A DNA stretch of 64,000 nt. Origin: Vibrio bivalvicida. Lineage in GTDB: Bacteria; Pseudomonadota; Gammaproteobacteria; Enterobacterales; Vibrionaceae. Each line of letters starts with the position of its first letter. The first letter of the stretch is position 1. Below, piece after piece: positions 1 through 9,555 of this stretch. A model generated the notes under the pieces. It ran no database searches and had not been told where the DNA came from. It saw only the letters and a list, made by a program, of their open reading frames with translations. Position numbers and translations under genes: made by a program. Location of the stretch: assembly GCF_001399455.2 (NCBI RefSeq), contig NZ_LLEI02000017.1, forward strand, positions 1 through 64,000, read 5' to 3'.

Positions 1-54
1 ACTCGTGACCTCAACCTTGGCAAGGTTGCGCTCTACCAACTGAGCTAGTGTCGC
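1..54 (-). tRNA. tRNA-Gly (GCC), 3' part cut by window edge
   Basis: Read on the minus strand this begins with the acceptor strand GCGACAC, then a D-arm (TAGCTCAGTTGGTAGAGC) and an anticodon arm CAACC-TTGCCAA-GGTTG, giving anticodon GCC (glycine). The T-arm and 3' acceptor lie outside the window. The visible part is identical to the complete tRNA-Gly copy at 231-306, so the cluster carries at least two copies of the same glycine tRNA flanking tRNA-Leu. Confidence 0.93.
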
Positions 55-72
55 ATAAAGCTTAAGATTAGA

Positions 73-159
73 TGGTGCCCCGGGCCGGACTTGAACCGGC
101 ACAGCGCGAACGCCGAGGGATTTTAAATCCCTTGTGTCTACCAATTCCACCACCAGGGC
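73..159 (-). tRNA. tRNA-Leu (UAA)
   Basis: This is an 87-nt class II tRNA with a long variable arm. The acceptor stem pairs GCCCTGG with CCGGGGC, followed by A and an encoded CCA. The anticodon arm AGGGA-TTTAAAA-TCCCT gives anticodon UAA. It sits between two tRNA-Gly genes in a minus-strand cluster that is probably one transcript. Confidence 0.95.
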
Positions 160-230
160 ACACAAATCTAAATTTGTGATGGAGACACCATCTGCGATAT
201 CGATATTAACGCATCGTTATCAAAATAATT

Positions 231-306
231 TGGAGCGACACACGAGGTTCGAACTCGTGACCTCAACCTTGGCAAGGTTGCGCTCTACCAACTGAGCTAG
301 TGTCGC
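231..306 (-). tRNA. tRNA-Gly (GCC)
   Basis: This is a complete 76-nt tRNA. The acceptor GCGACAC pairs with GTGTCGC, the anticodon loop TTGCCAA gives GCC, and a CCA end is encoded. It is identical to the visible part of the glycine tRNA at the window start. Confidence 0.96.
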
Positions 307-309
307 AAA

Positions 310-383
310 TGGAGGCGCGTCCCGGAGTCGAACCGAGGTCCACGGATTTGCAATCCGCTGCATAGCCACTCTGCCAACGCGCC
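310..383 (-). tRNA. tRNA-Cys (GCA)
   Basis: This is a 74-nt tRNA with acceptor GGCGCGT, anticodon arm CGGAT-TGCAAAT-CCG giving GCA, and an encoded CCA end. It is the promoter-proximal gene of the minus-strand cluster Cys-Gly-Leu-Gly; only 3 nt separate it from the next tRNA. Confidence 0.96.
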
Positions 384-438
384 TCTGTGACGCCAAGATG
401 AAGAGTATTTAACTCGATTCCTCTTGGGTACGGAAAGC

Positions 439-466
439 ATTCTACTCATTCGAACTAACGAGTCAA
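439..466 (-). promoter_or_regulatory. Sigma-70-type promoter of the tRNA cluster
   Basis: On the minus strand there is a -35 element TTGACT (461-466), a 16-nt spacer and a -10 element TAGAAT (439-444). It lies about 55 nt upstream of tRNA-Cys and is the best promoter-like sequence in the 384-621 gap. The assignment rests on consensus match only. Confidence 0.6.
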
Positions 467-591
467 CACTAATTTTGATTTTTTAAATCGTTTGTCTATT
501 AATCGTGCAAAACGACCCAAATTAGTGAGTTTGTTAGCAAATAATTGAGTAAATCCACTGAGTTAACTGAATTTACACAGATACCAGATAC

Positions 592-616
592 AAAAAAGCG
601 GGCTATTGCCCGCTTT
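592..616 (-). terminator. Rho-independent terminator after pgsA
   Basis: Minus-strand reading gives the hairpin AAGCGGGC-AATA-GCCCGCTT followed by a run of T. It starts 6 nt past the pgsA stop and should end the varA-uvrC-pgsA transcript before the tRNA cluster. Confidence 0.9.
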
Positions 617-621
617 CGAAA

Positions 622-1179
622 TCAGTGGTGTTCTTCATTGAGCAAATCATCTTTTGCTGCCATGAGATACTGCGCCATCGACCAGTAAGTCAGGAAGGTC
701 GCAATGTACAATGCCGCATAACCAACCCAAATCATCCAATCATCGTACCGCCAAATAAGAACCCATAAAGCAAACATCTGACTGAGCGTTTTAACCTTGC
801 CCACCCAAGAAACCGCCACACTCGCTCGTTTACCAATTTCAGCCATCCACTCACGTAATGCTGAAATGATGATTTCACGAGCGATCATTGTCACTGCCGG
901 AATAGTGATCCAAATGCTGTGGTAATGCTCTGTAATTAAAATTAGCGCAGTCGCAACCAGTACTTTATCCGCTACAGGATCGATAAATGCGCCAAAACGA
1001 GAGGTTTGGCCCAGTTTTCGAGCCAGCATGCCGTCTAACCAATCTGTAAACCCAGCAACCCAAAACACCATTGCGGCGGCAAAAGGAGACCAGCTATAAG
1101 GGAGGTAAAACACAACGACAAATACTGGTATCAAGAAAAGTCGCAACAAAGACAATATGTTCGGGATATTTAAACGCAT
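622..1179 (-). CDS. pgsA: CDP-diacylglycerol--glycerol-3-phosphate 3-phosphatidyltransferase
   Basis: This enzyme makes phosphatidylglycerophosphate from CDP-diacylglycerol and glycerol-3-phosphate, the committed step to phosphatidylglycerol and cardiolipin, in the inner membrane. The 185-aa product has the CDP-alcohol phosphatidyltransferase signature (D-G-x2-A-R-x8-G-x3-D-x3-D), visible as [20 protein letters not shown] followed by DPVAD around residues 46-70, and several hydrophobic segments. It has nearly the Escherichia coli length (182 aa). It is last in the varA-uvrC-pgsA order common in Gammaproteobacteria, 77 nt after uvrC, and is followed by a strong terminator. A cardiolipin synthase gene that uses its pathway product is at 42294. 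Confidence 0.97.
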   Translation of the reverse strand: MRLNIPNILSLLRLFLIPVFVVVFYLPYSWSPFAAAMVFWVAGFTDWLDGMLARKLGQTSRFGAFIDPVADKVLVATALILITEHYHSIWITIPAVTMIAREIIISALREWMAEIGKRASVAVSWVGKVKTLSQMFALWVLIWRYDDWMIWVGYAALYIATFLTYWSMAQYLMAAKDDLLNEEHH

Positions 1180-1256
1180 ATTTATTTAAGGCTCTTTTTG
1201 TTTGCGTATGGCTCTATTTGGTGCTTCAAACAGCGCCTTATGGTGCGGGATTTTTA

Positions 1257-3086
1257 TTATTGTTTCAATGCTTGATATATGTTTTCTGCCAAAGAAACAC
1301 TAATACCCGGCACTTTGGCGATTTCTTCTACACTTGCTCGTTTAAGTTCTTGCAAACCACCCATGTATTTAAGTAAGGCTTGGCGGCGCTTTGGCCCGAC
1401 GCCTTCAATGCCTTCTAAGGCACTGGTTCTACGGGTTTTTCCGCGCTTAGCTCGGTGACCAGCAATCGCATGATTGTGGCTTTCATCCCGAATATGCTGC
1501 ATAAGATGCAGAGCTGGGGCGTCGCTAGGTAGGTTAAACTCATCCCCTTCAACGGTAATCAAAGTTTCCAGTCCTGGTTTACGAGTCACGCCTTTTGCGA
1601 TACCGATCAAATGTGGTCGCTTTGGCCAGTCTCCCCAATATTGAGAAATAATCTCATGCGCACGATTTAGCTGGCCTTTACCACCGTCGATAAATACGAT
1701 TTCGGGAATCTTTTCTACTTCGAGTTGCTTCGAGTAACGACGCTCTAGTGCTTGCCCCATCGCAGCGTAGTCATCTCCCCCCGTAATACCGGAAATATTA
1801 TAACGACGATACTCTTGCTTAACGGGGCCCTCATGGTTGAACACCACGCACGATGCTATGGTACTCTCACCCATGGTATGGGAAATATCGAAACACTCCA
1901 TACGTGTTATACTTTCCATTCCAAGCAACTCTCGCAACTCTTTAAAACGTTGAGAGATCGTCATCTTATGATTGATCTTGGTGGTGATTGCAGTGAGCGC
2001 GTTGGTGTTAGAAAGCTTCAAGTATCTGCCACGTGTACCAACCGGGTTAACATGAAAATGGACCTTACGTCCCGCAATACCTGAGAGCGCTTCAGCCAGC
2101 GAGTCAGAATCATCCATTAAGCCTGTGTTGAGTATAATTCGAGTCGGAATAGTCCTCGCCTCATTATGGCTTAAGTAGTATTGGCTTAAGAAACTATAAA
2201 AAACTTCTTGCTGAGTGGTGCTGTTTGGAATCTTAGGGAAATGGCTTCGGCTCCCCAAAACCTTACCTTGGCGAATCATTAAGATATGAATACAGGCAAT
2301 CCCATTTTCTTGGGCAAAGCCGAGCACATCCATATCGTCCATAGAGTCTTCGGAAACAAATTGCTGCTCTTGCACGCGGCGTATTGCTTGGATTTGATCC
2401 CTGAATTTGGCTGCATCTTCAAAGCGCAATGATTGACTTGCCAGCTCCATTTTTTCAACTAATGAACTCAGGACTTGTTGATCTTTGCCCTGTAGAAACA
2501 AACGTACTAAATCGACTAGTTCTTCGTAATCTTGATCAGATATCACACTGCTAACACAAGGTGCTGCGCAGCGACCAATCTGATACATCAAGCAAGGCCG
2601 CGTCCGATTGCTGTAGACAGTGTCTTCACATTGTCTGACTGGAAAAATCTTTTGCAACAGATGGAGCGTTTCTCTTACCGCACCAGAATCAGGGTAAGGG
2701 CCGAAGTACTCGCCTTTGCGTTTTTTAGCGCCACGGTGCATCGAAAGCCGAGGATGTTTGTGTCCACTCACAAAGATATAGGGGTAGGACTTATCATCCC
2801 GCAAAAGTACATTGTACTTAGGCAGGTACTGTTTGATGTAGTTATGCTCTAGGATCAGGGCTTCAGTCTCGGTGTGTGTAACCGTGACATCAATTTTGGC
2901 AATATTACTTACGAGGGCACGCGTTTTTTCGCTATCTACTTTGATTCTAAAATAGCTTGAAAGGCGCTTTTTGAGATCTTTGGCTTTACCAACATAGATA
3001 ACCACAGCCTCGGCGTTATACATACGATAAACGCCAGGCTGATTGGTTACTGTTTTAAGGAAAGAAGCCGAGTCAAATTGGGTCAT
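1257..3086 (-). CDS. uvrC: Excinuclease ABC subunit C
   Basis: UvrC makes both incisions around bulky DNA lesions after UvrAB loading. The 609-aa product matches the family length. The N-terminal GIY-YIG nuclease domain starts at about residue 16 (PGVYRMY, then [13 protein letters not shown]). A UvrB-binding UVR motif is near residues 205-240, the RNase H-like C-terminal nuclease domain carries ECFDISH and FIDGGKGQL, and a helix-hairpin-helix pair closes the protein ([15 protein letters not shown]). It follows varA by 47 nt on the same strand, the conserved uvrY-uvrC arrangement. All key motifs look intact. Confidence 0.98.
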   Translation of the reverse strand: MTQFDSASFLKTVTNQPGVYRMYNAEAVVIYVGKAKDLKKRLSSYFRIKVDSEKTRALVSNIAKIDVTVTHTETEALILEHNYIKQYLPKYNVLLRDDKSYPYIFVSGHKHPRLSMHRGAKKRKGEYFGPYPDSGAVRETLHLLQKIFPVRQCEDTVYSNRTRPCLMYQIGRCAAPCVSSVISDQDYEELVDLVRLFLQGKDQQVLSSLVEKMELASQSLRFEDAAKFRDQIQAIRRVQEQQFVSEDSMDDMDVLGFAQENGIACIHILMIRQGKVLGSRSHFPKIPNSTTQQEVFYSFLSQYYLSHNEARTIPTRIILNTGLMDDSDSLAEALSGIAGRKVHFHVNPVGTRGRYLKLSNTNALTAITTKINHKMTISQRFKELRELLGMESITRMECFDISHTMGESTIASCVVFNHEGPVKQEYRRYNISGITGGDDYAAMGQALERRYSKQLEVEKIPEIVFIDGGKGQLNRAHEIISQYWGDWPKRPHLIGIAKGVTRKPGLETLITVEGDEFNLPSDAPALHLMQHIRDESHNHAIAGHRAKRGKTRRTSALEGIEGVGPKRRQALLKYMGGLQELKRASVEEIAKVPGISVSLAENIYQALKQ

Positions 3087-3133
3087 ACCACTACCATGTA
3101 CTGGATCTGAAAAACATTGATGGTAATGGCGCC

Positions 3134-3778
3134 TTATAATGTCTCGGTGTCGATCATTCCATGTCGAATCGCTAGGTGAGTCAATTCAACATCACCACTA
3201 ATGTCTAGTTTATTAAACAAACGATAGCGGTAGCTGTTTACCGTTTTAGGACTCAGGTTCAACTGCTCAGAAATGTCAGTAACCTTTTCTCCTTTGGTAA
3301 TCATCATCATGATTTGCAGCTCGCGCTCAGACAGATCAGCAAATGGGTTTTCCGAAGCCGGAGAAAATTGGCTAAGTGCCATCTGTTGAGCAATTTCTGG
3401 TGAGATGTAGCGTTGACCACTATTCACCATACGAATCGCGTTGACCATTTCATCTGGCCCCGCGCCTTTAGTCAGGTAACCCGCGGCACCTGCCTGCATC
3501 ACTTTAGTTGGAAACGGATTTTCCGTATGAACAGTTAAAACGATGATTTTGACATCAGGATTAAAACGCAGGATCTTCTTGGTTGCCTCTAGGCCACCAA
3601 TACCCGGCATATTCATATCCATTAAAATGACATCAGCATGGTTACTACGACACCATTTTACTGCTTCTTCACCGCTTTCAGCTTCCCCTGCTACGTTCAT
3701 TCCACGGACGTCTTCAATAATACGTCGTATCCCTGTGCGAACCAGCTCGTGATCATCTACAAGGAAAACATTTATCAA
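3134..3778 (-). CDS. varA: Two-component response regulator VarA (UvrY/GacA family)
   Basis: VarA/UvrY is the DNA-binding partner of the VarS/BarA sensor. In Vibrio it activates Csr small RNAs that sequester CsrA and so influence quorum sensing and virulence. The product has an N-terminal receiver (VDDHE acidic pocket, phospho-acceptor Asp in ILMDMNMPG, Lys in YLTKGAG) and a C-terminal LuxR-type helix-turn-helix (LSERELQ, then [16 protein letters not shown]). I place the start at a TTG codon. It gives the family-typical N-terminus [10 protein letters not shown], a 214-aa product and a GGAGAT ribosome site 8 nt upstream. An in-frame ATG 21 nt further upstream lacks a good ribosome site. It heads the uvrC-pgsA operon. 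Confidence 0.93.
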   Translation of the reverse strand: MINVFLVDDHELVRTGIRRIIEDVRGMNVAGEAESGEEAVKWCRSNHADVILMDMNMPGIGGLEATKKILRFNPDVKIIVLTVHTENPFPTKVMQAGAAGYLTKGAGPDEMVNAIRMVNSGQRYISPEIAQQMALSQFSPASENPFADLSERELQIMMMITKGEKVTDISEQLNLSPKTVNSYRYRLFNKLDISGDVELTHLAIRHGMIDTETL

Positions 3779-4104
3779 ACTTGTATCTCCACACAACATT
3801 AACTTGGCTCTGAACCCACTAGTGTGGATTACAGTACAGCTGCCTAGTTTAACTCAAATTACTCATTTCGCTTACTCTGAATATGTGCTGAAACGCAAAG
3901 TTTAGCAAGTACTTATTTTCATAACTGGTATTTAAATTGTTATTAATCTAATAATCAATTGCTTAGAGTATATTATTGGTCATTTTCATAGCACTTCGTC
4001 GATTCCAAAAGTGGTAAAATAGCTGCTTGCTATTTAACATTCTAAGCTTGTGGTACTCTATTTCTGCGGAAGTTCACCGCGTCATTTCGTTGATAATTAT
4101 CACC
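3779..4104. other. Divergent intergenic region varA / polB
   Basis: This 326-nt AT-rich gap lies between the divergent varA and polB starts. Apart from the candidate varA promoter I see no RNA gene, terminator or convincing LexA box (CTGT-N8-ACAG), although polB is damage-inducible in Escherichia coli. Confidence 0.5.
3828..3857 (-). promoter_or_regulatory. Candidate promoter of varA-uvrC-pgsA
   Basis: Minus-strand elements TTGAGT (3852-3857) and TGTAAT (3828-3833) are separated by 18 nt, about 50 nt before the proposed varA start. This is a consensus match only. Confidence 0.4.
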
Positions 4105-6462
4105 ATGGCTATTCAAAACGGATTCGTACTTACGCGGCAAGCCCGCGATATTAAAGGCAATACTCAGATTGATCTTTGGTTATCAACACCACATGGTCCT
4201 ACTCAACTTCTGATTGAAGGCGAAAAGCCTGTCTTTTTTGTGTTTCAAGACCAGTTAGAAAGTGCCAAAGCACAGACCCAAAATTTACAAGTCGAATGGA
4301 AAATCTTACCACTGAAAGACTTTGACTTACGACCTGTGGCTGCATGTTACTGCAGTTCTATTAAGCAAGCTCAATCACTCAGCGAGCAGCTAAAGCAGCA
4401 CGACATTGAAGTCTTAGAACACGATATTCGCCTTGCTGATCGCTTTTTAATGGAACGCTTTATTAAAGGTAGTATAGAGTTTGCAGGTGCAGTACAGAGT
4501 AATACACCCCACCGACGACTTAAGCAGGTGAGATGCCGCCAAGGTAATTACACCCCCGAACTTAAAGTGGTGTCATTAGACATTGAGTGTTCAGAAAAAG
4601 GTGTTCTCTATTCTATTGGGCTAGATAGTCCAATGGATAGTCGAGTGATTATGATTGGACAATCAGAGAAGGCTGACACTCATATACAGTGGGTAAACAA
4701 CGAAAAAGAGTTGCTGCTGGCCCTAGTTGGTTGGTTTAACCAGTTCGACCCTGATGTTATTATTGGTTGGAACGTCATCGACTTTGATTTCAGGCTCCTA
4801 CATAAGCGTGCCGAGAGGAATCAGGTCAAACTTATACTTGGTCGAGGTAAGCAATCGAGCTTTTTCCGCACATCAAACACAACTCAACAAGCCTTTATCT
4901 CGATCCCCGGCCGAGTTGTAATGGATGGGATTGATACCCTTAAGACGGCGACCTACCACTTTCGAAGTTGGTCACTTGAGTCAGTTTCGCAAGAATTACT
5001 CGGCGAAGGTAAGCAGATACACAACGTACACGATCGCATGGACGAAATCAATCAGATGTTTCGCCATGACAAGCCCTCACTTGCAAAATATAACCTGCAA
5101 GATTGTGTATTGGTTAACAAGATTTTTGCTCACACTCATTTACTTGAGTTTGCCATTGAGCGCTCGAAGCTGACGGGCGTTGAGCTCGACCGCGTTGGAG
5201 GCTCAGTCGCTGCCTTTACTAATCTGTATCTACCTCAGTTGCATCGTGCAGGTTATGTCGCTCCTAATCTGCATTCTGAGAATTGGGTTGCAAGTCCTGG
5301 TGGGTATGTGATGGATTCCATCCCAAACCTCTACGATTCTGTTTTAGTTCTCGACTTTAAAAGCCTCTACCCTTCAATCATTCGTAGTTTTCTAATCGAC
5401 CCTATGGGGTTAATTGAGGGTTTACAGTTAGAGGTTGGTAATCAGGAAGAGCAAGCGGTTCCAGGATTCCGGGGCGGCCAATTTCACCGCTCCCGCCATT
5501 TCCTTCCTGAAATGATCGAAAATCTATGGGCAGCTCGCGATATCGCCAAAAAGAATAGCGAAAAAGCTTTCTCTCAAGCAATAAAAATTATCATGAACTC
5601 TTTCTATGGCGTGCTTGGTTCGTCAGGGTGCCGCTTCTTTGATACCCGGTTAGCTTCAAGTATTACCATGCGGGGTCACGAGATCATGAAGCAAACCAAG
5701 GTGTTGATTGAGGAGAAAGGTTATCAAGTCATCTATGGAGATACTGATTCCACTTTCGTCTCGCTCAATGGCCAATTCACCCAAAAGAAAGCCGATGAAA
5801 TTGGCCACCAACTAGTCGACTATATCAACGATTGGTGGACGAACCATCTGCGTACCGAGTACAACCTCAACTCAATTTTGGAGCTAGAATACGAAACACA
5901 CTATAAAAAGTTCTTAATGCCGACGATTCGGGGACAAGAAATTGGTTCGAAAAAACGCTATGCAGGACTTATCGGGGACGGAGAGGATGAACGACTCATT
6001 TTTAAAGGGTTAGAAAGTGCACGTACAGACTGGACCCCTCTTGCACAAGAGTTTCAGCAGACACTTTATTCGATGGTGTTTCATGGTAAAAATCCAAATG
6101 ATTATGTTCGTAGGTTTGTAGAGCAGACAAAAGCGGGCCAATTCGATGACAAATTGATTTATCAAAAACGCTTAAGAAGAAAACTGCATGAGTATCAGAA
6201 AAACATCCCACCTCAAGTACGCGCGGCAAGAATAGCGGATGAGATCAATGGCCAATTAGGCCGACCGTTACAGTACCAAAACAAAGGCCGAATCGAGTAT
6301 GTGATTACCATTGCAGGGCCAGAGCCGAAAGAGTACCAAAAGAGTGCCATCGACTATCAGCACTACATAGACAAGCAACTTAAACCTGTCGCGGAAGCAA
6401 TCCTGCCATTTATTGGCGTAGATTTTGCCACTCTTAGCGAACCACAACTAGGTTTATTCTAA
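4105..6462 (+). CDS. polB: DNA polymerase II
   Basis: This is a family B DNA polymerase used in replication restart and translesion synthesis. The 785-aa product (E. coli PolB is 783) has the exonuclease motifs Exo I (SLDIECS) and Exo II (IIGWNVIDFD). It also has polymerase motif A (DFKSLYPSIIRSF), motif B (KIIMNSFYGVLGS) and the catalytic motif C (YGDTDST). I chose the ATG at 4105 (MAIQNGFVLTRQ) because it gives the family N-terminus; the open frame runs 26 codons further upstream without family-like sequence. It ends 11 nt before a convergent solute-binding protein gene. Confidence 0.97.
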   Translation: MAIQNGFVLTRQARDIKGNTQIDLWLSTPHGPTQLLIEGEKPVFFVFQDQLESAKAQTQNLQVEWKILPLKDFDLRPVAACYCSSIKQAQSLSEQLKQHDIEVLEHDIRLADRFLMERFIKGSIEFAGAVQSNTPHRRLKQVRCRQGNYTPELKVVSLDIECSEKGVLYSIGLDSPMDSRVIMIGQSEKADTHIQWVNNEKELLLALVGWFNQFDPDVIIGWNVIDFDFRLLHKRAERNQVKLILGRGKQSSFFRTSNTTQQAFISIPGRVVMDGIDTLKTATYHFRSWSLESVSQELLGEGKQIHNVHDRMDEINQMFRHDKPSLAKYNLQDCVLVNKIFAHTHLLEFAIERSKLTGVELDRVGGSVAAFTNLYLPQLHRAGYVAPNLHSENWVASPGGYVMDSIPNLYDSVLVLDFKSLYPSIIRSFLIDPMGLIEGLQLEVGNQEEQAVPGFRGGQFHRSRHFLPEMIENLWAARDIAKKNSEKAFSQAIKIIMNSFYGVLGSSGCRFFDTRLASSITMRGHEIMKQTKVLIEEKGYQVIYGDTDSTFVSLNGQFTQKKADEIGHQLVDYINDWWTNHLRTEYNLNSILELEYETHYKKFLMPTIRGQEIGSKKRYAGLIGDGEDERLIFKGLESARTDWTPLAQEFQQTLYSMVFHGKNPNDYVRRFVEQTKAGQFDDKLIYQKRLRRKLHEYQKNIPPQVRAARIADEINGQLGRPLQYQNKGRIEYVITIAGPEPKEYQKSAIDYQHYIDKQLKPVAEAILPFIGVDFATLSEPQLGLF

Positions 6463-6473
6463 CAGTTAGCAGA

Positions 6474-7217
6474 CTATTTAGCGTCTTGCATAATCTCGGC
6501 GTAACGACCAGAGGCAACTAATTTCTCGAAACCTAGGTTAAATTGCTCGACAAAGTACGCTTGATGAGGGCTCTTGTTAGAGATAAGAACACTCCATTTT
6601 TGCACATCAACAGGCTTACTGGCATGGGTAATCTTTTGTGCTTGGTCGTAGGGAAGTTCATTATGGATTAATGTATAGCCAACACTTTCCGTCGCAATAA
6701 CCAAGTCTACTCTATTAGCCACCAGCTTTTTAAAATTATTCACCTCACTCCGTACGCGTTGAACTTTTATCACGCCTTGTTGCTCTGCATCTTGGAATTC
6801 TTGCGAATACTCATAACCAATTGTGCCCCCTATCTCATATTCCCCGAGGTCACTAATAGTATGCCAATCAACTGTCTTGCCGACTAAATGAAACAGTACA
6901 CGACGTTCTTCTAATACAGGAAGGGTATAGATAAATGCTGCTTGGCGCTTTTTATTTTCCGACCAAATCACTGTTCCGTCATATTGGCCTTCTTCTGCTA
7001 AAACATAAGACCTTTGCCACGGGTACCACCCCCAATCCACATCTATACCTTGTAGTTTGTACGCCTCAACAATAACTTGCGATGACGGCCCGCCGTTTGG
7101 CAAGGAGTTAGAAAGGTAAGGAGGCCATTCTCCATTGGTTAATTTAATGGTACTAGGACCTGCTAAAGTATGTGCAGACACTAGGTAGAGAACCACAAGG
7201 ATCAACGGCAATTTCAT
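6474..7217 (-). CDS. Periplasmic solute-binding protein, family 3-like (orphan)
   Basis: This 247-aa secreted protein has a signal peptide (about residues 1-19, cleavage near HTLAG). It has the fold signature of polar amino-acid type binding proteins: an early TNGEWPPYL segment, a central GGTIGYEY segment and a late RVDLVIATESVGYTLI segment. No permease or ATPase gene is next to it, so it may serve a distant transporter or act as a stand-alone sensor-like binding protein; many Vibrio genomes carry several such orphans. The ligand cannot be read from the sequence. It converges on polB and faces away from the cytolysin gene. Confidence 0.75.
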   Translation of the reverse strand: MKLPLILVVLYLVSAHTLAGPSTIKLTNGEWPPYLSNSLPNGGPSSQVIVEAYKLQGIDVDWGWYPWQRSYVLAEEGQYDGTVIWSENKKRQAAFIYTLPVLEERRVLFHLVGKTVDWHTISDLGEYEIGGTIGYEYSQEFQDAEQQGVIKVQRVRSEVNNFKKLVANRVDLVIATESVGYTLIHNELPYDQAQKITHASKPVDVQKWSVLISNKSPHQAYFVEQFNLGFEKLVASGRYAEIMQDAK

Positions 7218-7631
7218 ACTACCTCCGATGGAATCAACGGTACATATTCCATATAACTATAGCAAATCCGCCCTTTGTCCCCCCCTCCCCCCTCTTTCAT
7301 AGCATCGAGGCAGATCCTTTTCTCGCTCTATAAGAGCCACGAGTCCCTCATCCATCAGTTAATTGCCAAAAGCTGCGTGACTCTCGTTCAAAGCCAATTA
7401 TTTTAAAGTAAAACATTTTTATTTATTTGCATTTCTTAACCCACCCTTAACCCTATTTAAACTAATTTTCGACAGATTAATGACATGTCGTCACCACAGG
7501 AAGAATATGTGTTGGCTAATTCCAACCAACCGGAGCGAGTAACACTAATCTGACTTACCCCGTTATAGATTTCACTGGTGTCCATGTTGCCGAAGATCAA
7601 GTTTGTATCATCAAATAACAAGAGAAATAGT
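7218..7631. other. Intergenic region upstream of the cytolysin, with a C-rich tract
   Basis: This 414-nt gap lies between the divergent solute-binding protein and cytolysin genes. It holds a C-rich run of C7-T-C6 at 7279-7292, an AT-rich block (7398-7465) likely to contain the cytolysin promoter, and a small dyad TTGG-CTAATT-CCAA near 7513. No RNA gene or open frame of note was seen. Confidence 0.5.
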
Positions 7632-9482
7632 ATGAAAAGAAAATCTAATCTGCTTCTACTAGCAGCTTCAGGAGTGTTGAGTGCTAACGTTTGGGCATCT
7701 GGATTTGACGAGCCCGCTGGAGCAGCTATTAATATGCTCAGTACTCTGCAAGATTCAAGTGCAGTCAACTACATCAATGCCGCCTATCTAGCCGACGGTA
7801 ACAGCGAGCCACCGACACTTTCCCAAGTAAAAACTCAGGTGCTAACCGAAAACAGACGCTACTTGATCGACTTTAGTAACATTGAACATGAATCTGATAA
7901 ACATATTGCTCAGGACAAGCTACGTCAAAGCTTAGGTTTGTTGACTCTTGGGGATATGATTATCATTAGTGAGCACAAAGGAAAACTACTGTTTAGCCAA
8001 TTAGAAGGGCCTGATGACAGTAACCTGGAGCGTCTTGAATACAAGTCCAAGCCACGACGGGTAAAGAAAAGCATCTCACCTCTAGCAGAAATAGACAACA
8101 GCATACCTAGGGTCGCTTTTTATATCGAGGCTAAACGCACAATCAGTGACGCAGCATGTAATCCTACCTGGAATACTTACCAAGGCCCCGTAAAGAGTAC
8201 TGGCATGTGTGACAATGCCCATATCTCTTTGATTTATCAAGTGACGCTGCAACGCTCACTACCATACGGGAGCCAAGGGAGCGCTACGCCAGACGCAAAA
8301 ATCGTTCGAGTTGCGATTGATGACTCTACGACCGGAGCGGGCATTAAACTAAACCGCGACTTCGGCAAAATTCTGCTTCATACACGCGGCATACCTTGGC
8401 CTGAAGGAGGGGACGAGCATGAGATGGTCACCACGGCACTCGCGCAAAACTATGACTTTAATTTTAATGCTTCAAATGACAAAGCTCGCATTCTGCGCAC
8501 TGTGCCTAAAAACAATTTAAACAAAAACTATACCAACCGTGAGATTTCAACTTTTTCTTTCGGTGTTGTGGCGGGAGGTGAAGCGAGTAGCGACGGCGCC
8601 AAAGGCAAGCTTGAAGCTTCGGCAAACTGGACGGAATCAAAGTGGTTGTCTTTCGAAACCAATGACTATCGGGTCGATCGCCATTCAAACGGCTCTCAGC
8701 ATGTAGGTTTCGAATGGGCAAGGGAGCAGTACCCAACCGCTGAATCGGTTATGGTAACTACAATCCATGGCTATACCGCAGGAATCACACTACCTGTTGA
8801 TGAAAGTCGTATCCACAAAATGGGACACGCAAGCTTTCTACCAAAAATGGAAGTCATTTACTCCGCAGCCCCTGATGCTACAGGCAAAACCAAATTTGAT
8901 ATTGATTCCTCTGTCGACATAACTGGCTTTAGGTATATGACGAACGTGACACCGTTTTTTGGAGTGCGCACTTACTACGCTAAAGACAGTGATCACCAAG
9001 TCAATCGCGTCAACAAGAACATTAGTTTTGTGGTTGATTGGGACCACCCTGTCTTCACCGGAGGCAGGCCAGTTAACCTGCAGCTTAGTGGTTTCAAAAA
9101 CAGATGCATTGCTATCGATAATCAACAACGTTTATCCAGTGAAGAGTGTGATGAATATGATAACCATCAGGCATTCATTTACAGTCGAGATGGTCAGTAT
9201 ATTAGCGCATACAACACCGAATATTGCTTAGATAGTGATGATCTAAGCCAAGCTCGGTCGTGTAGCTTAAGCCTCACACAAAAATGGAGTTGGGAGGAAG
9301 AGACAAAACCAGACAACTTAAAGAGCGCCCACCTCGATCGTTATCTAACGCACGATAAACAAACTGGTGAGCTGAGCATGTCATCTGGCACACAAACCGA
9401 CTCTAAACTCAGTACTAAGATGTATACGCGTTATGTCAATGTATTTGACGCCTCGACAATAGAAACAAGCTCTTTTAAGTAA
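7632..9482 (+). CDS. Pore-forming cytolysin of the Vibrio cholerae cytolysin / VvhA family
   Basis: This is a secreted beta-barrel toxin predicted to lyse eukaryotic cells. The 616-aa protein has a signal peptide (residues 1-22) and a pro-domain (about 23-140). A basic linker RRVKK (142-146) could be the activating cleavage region. The leukocidin-like cytolysin domain (about 157-475) contains SATPDAKIVR, the stem region and DWDHPVFTGGRPVNLQL. A beta-trefoil lectin domain (about 480-600) carries NRCIAIDNQQRL and the later NTEYCLD repeat. The protein stops there: the C-terminal beta-prism lectin of V. cholerae HlyA is absent, as in the shorter VvhA-type toxins. I chose the ATG at 7632 because it gives a normal leader. 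No hlyB or vvhB partner is adjacent. The signal peptide implies Sec export, and type II secretion is the usual route. Confidence 0.92.
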   Translation: MKRKSNLLLLAASGVLSANVWASGFDEPAGAAINMLSTLQDSSAVNYINAAYLADGNSEPPTLSQVKTQVLTENRRYLIDFSNIEHESDKHIAQDKLRQSLGLLTLGDMIIISEHKGKLLFSQLEGPDDSNLERLEYKSKPRRVKKSISPLAEIDNSIPRVAFYIEAKRTISDAACNPTWNTYQGPVKSTGMCDNAHISLIYQVTLQRSLPYGSQGSATPDAKIVRVAIDDSTTGAGIKLNRDFGKILLHTRGIPWPEGGDEHEMVTTALAQNYDFNFNASNDKARILRTVPKNNLNKNYTNREISTFSFGVVAGGEASSDGAKGKLEASANWTESKWLSFETNDYRVDRHSNGSQHVGFEWAREQYPTAESVMVTTIHGYTAGITLPVDESRIHKMGHASFLPKMEVIYSAAPDATGKTKFDIDSSVDITGFRYMTNVTPFFGVRTYYAKDSDHQVNRVNKNISFVVDWDHPVFTGGRPVNLQLSGFKNRCIAIDNQQRLSSEECDEYDNHQAFIYSRDGQYISAYNTEYCLDSDDLSQARSCSLSLTQKWSWEEETKPDNLKSAHLDRYLTHDKQTGELSMSSGTQTDSKLSTKMYTRYVNVFDASTIETSSFK

Positions 9483-9510
9483 CTCCCGCACACTAGATTT
9501 AAAGAATACC

Positions 9511-9543
9511 GCGGTAGTGAGAGCCACCTTGTTTCACTACCGC
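9511..9543. repeat. Inverted repeat between convergent genes
   Basis: GCGGTAGTGA is repeated as TCACTACCGC with a 13-nt loop, just after the cytolysin stop and before the end of the convergent nucleotidyltransferase gene. It has no T tract on either strand, so it may stall or protect transcripts rather than act as a classical terminator. Confidence 0.6.
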
Positions 9544-9555
9544 CTAGCCGACGCT

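Noticed and set aside
1752..2852. Plus-strand open frames inside uvrC
   Set aside because: They lie in other frames of a clear real gene, lack ribosome sites and have no family sequence.
3779..4104. LexA box for polB
   Set aside because: No CTGT-N8-ACAG pattern was found; the short ACAG repeats near 3831 do not have the right spacing.
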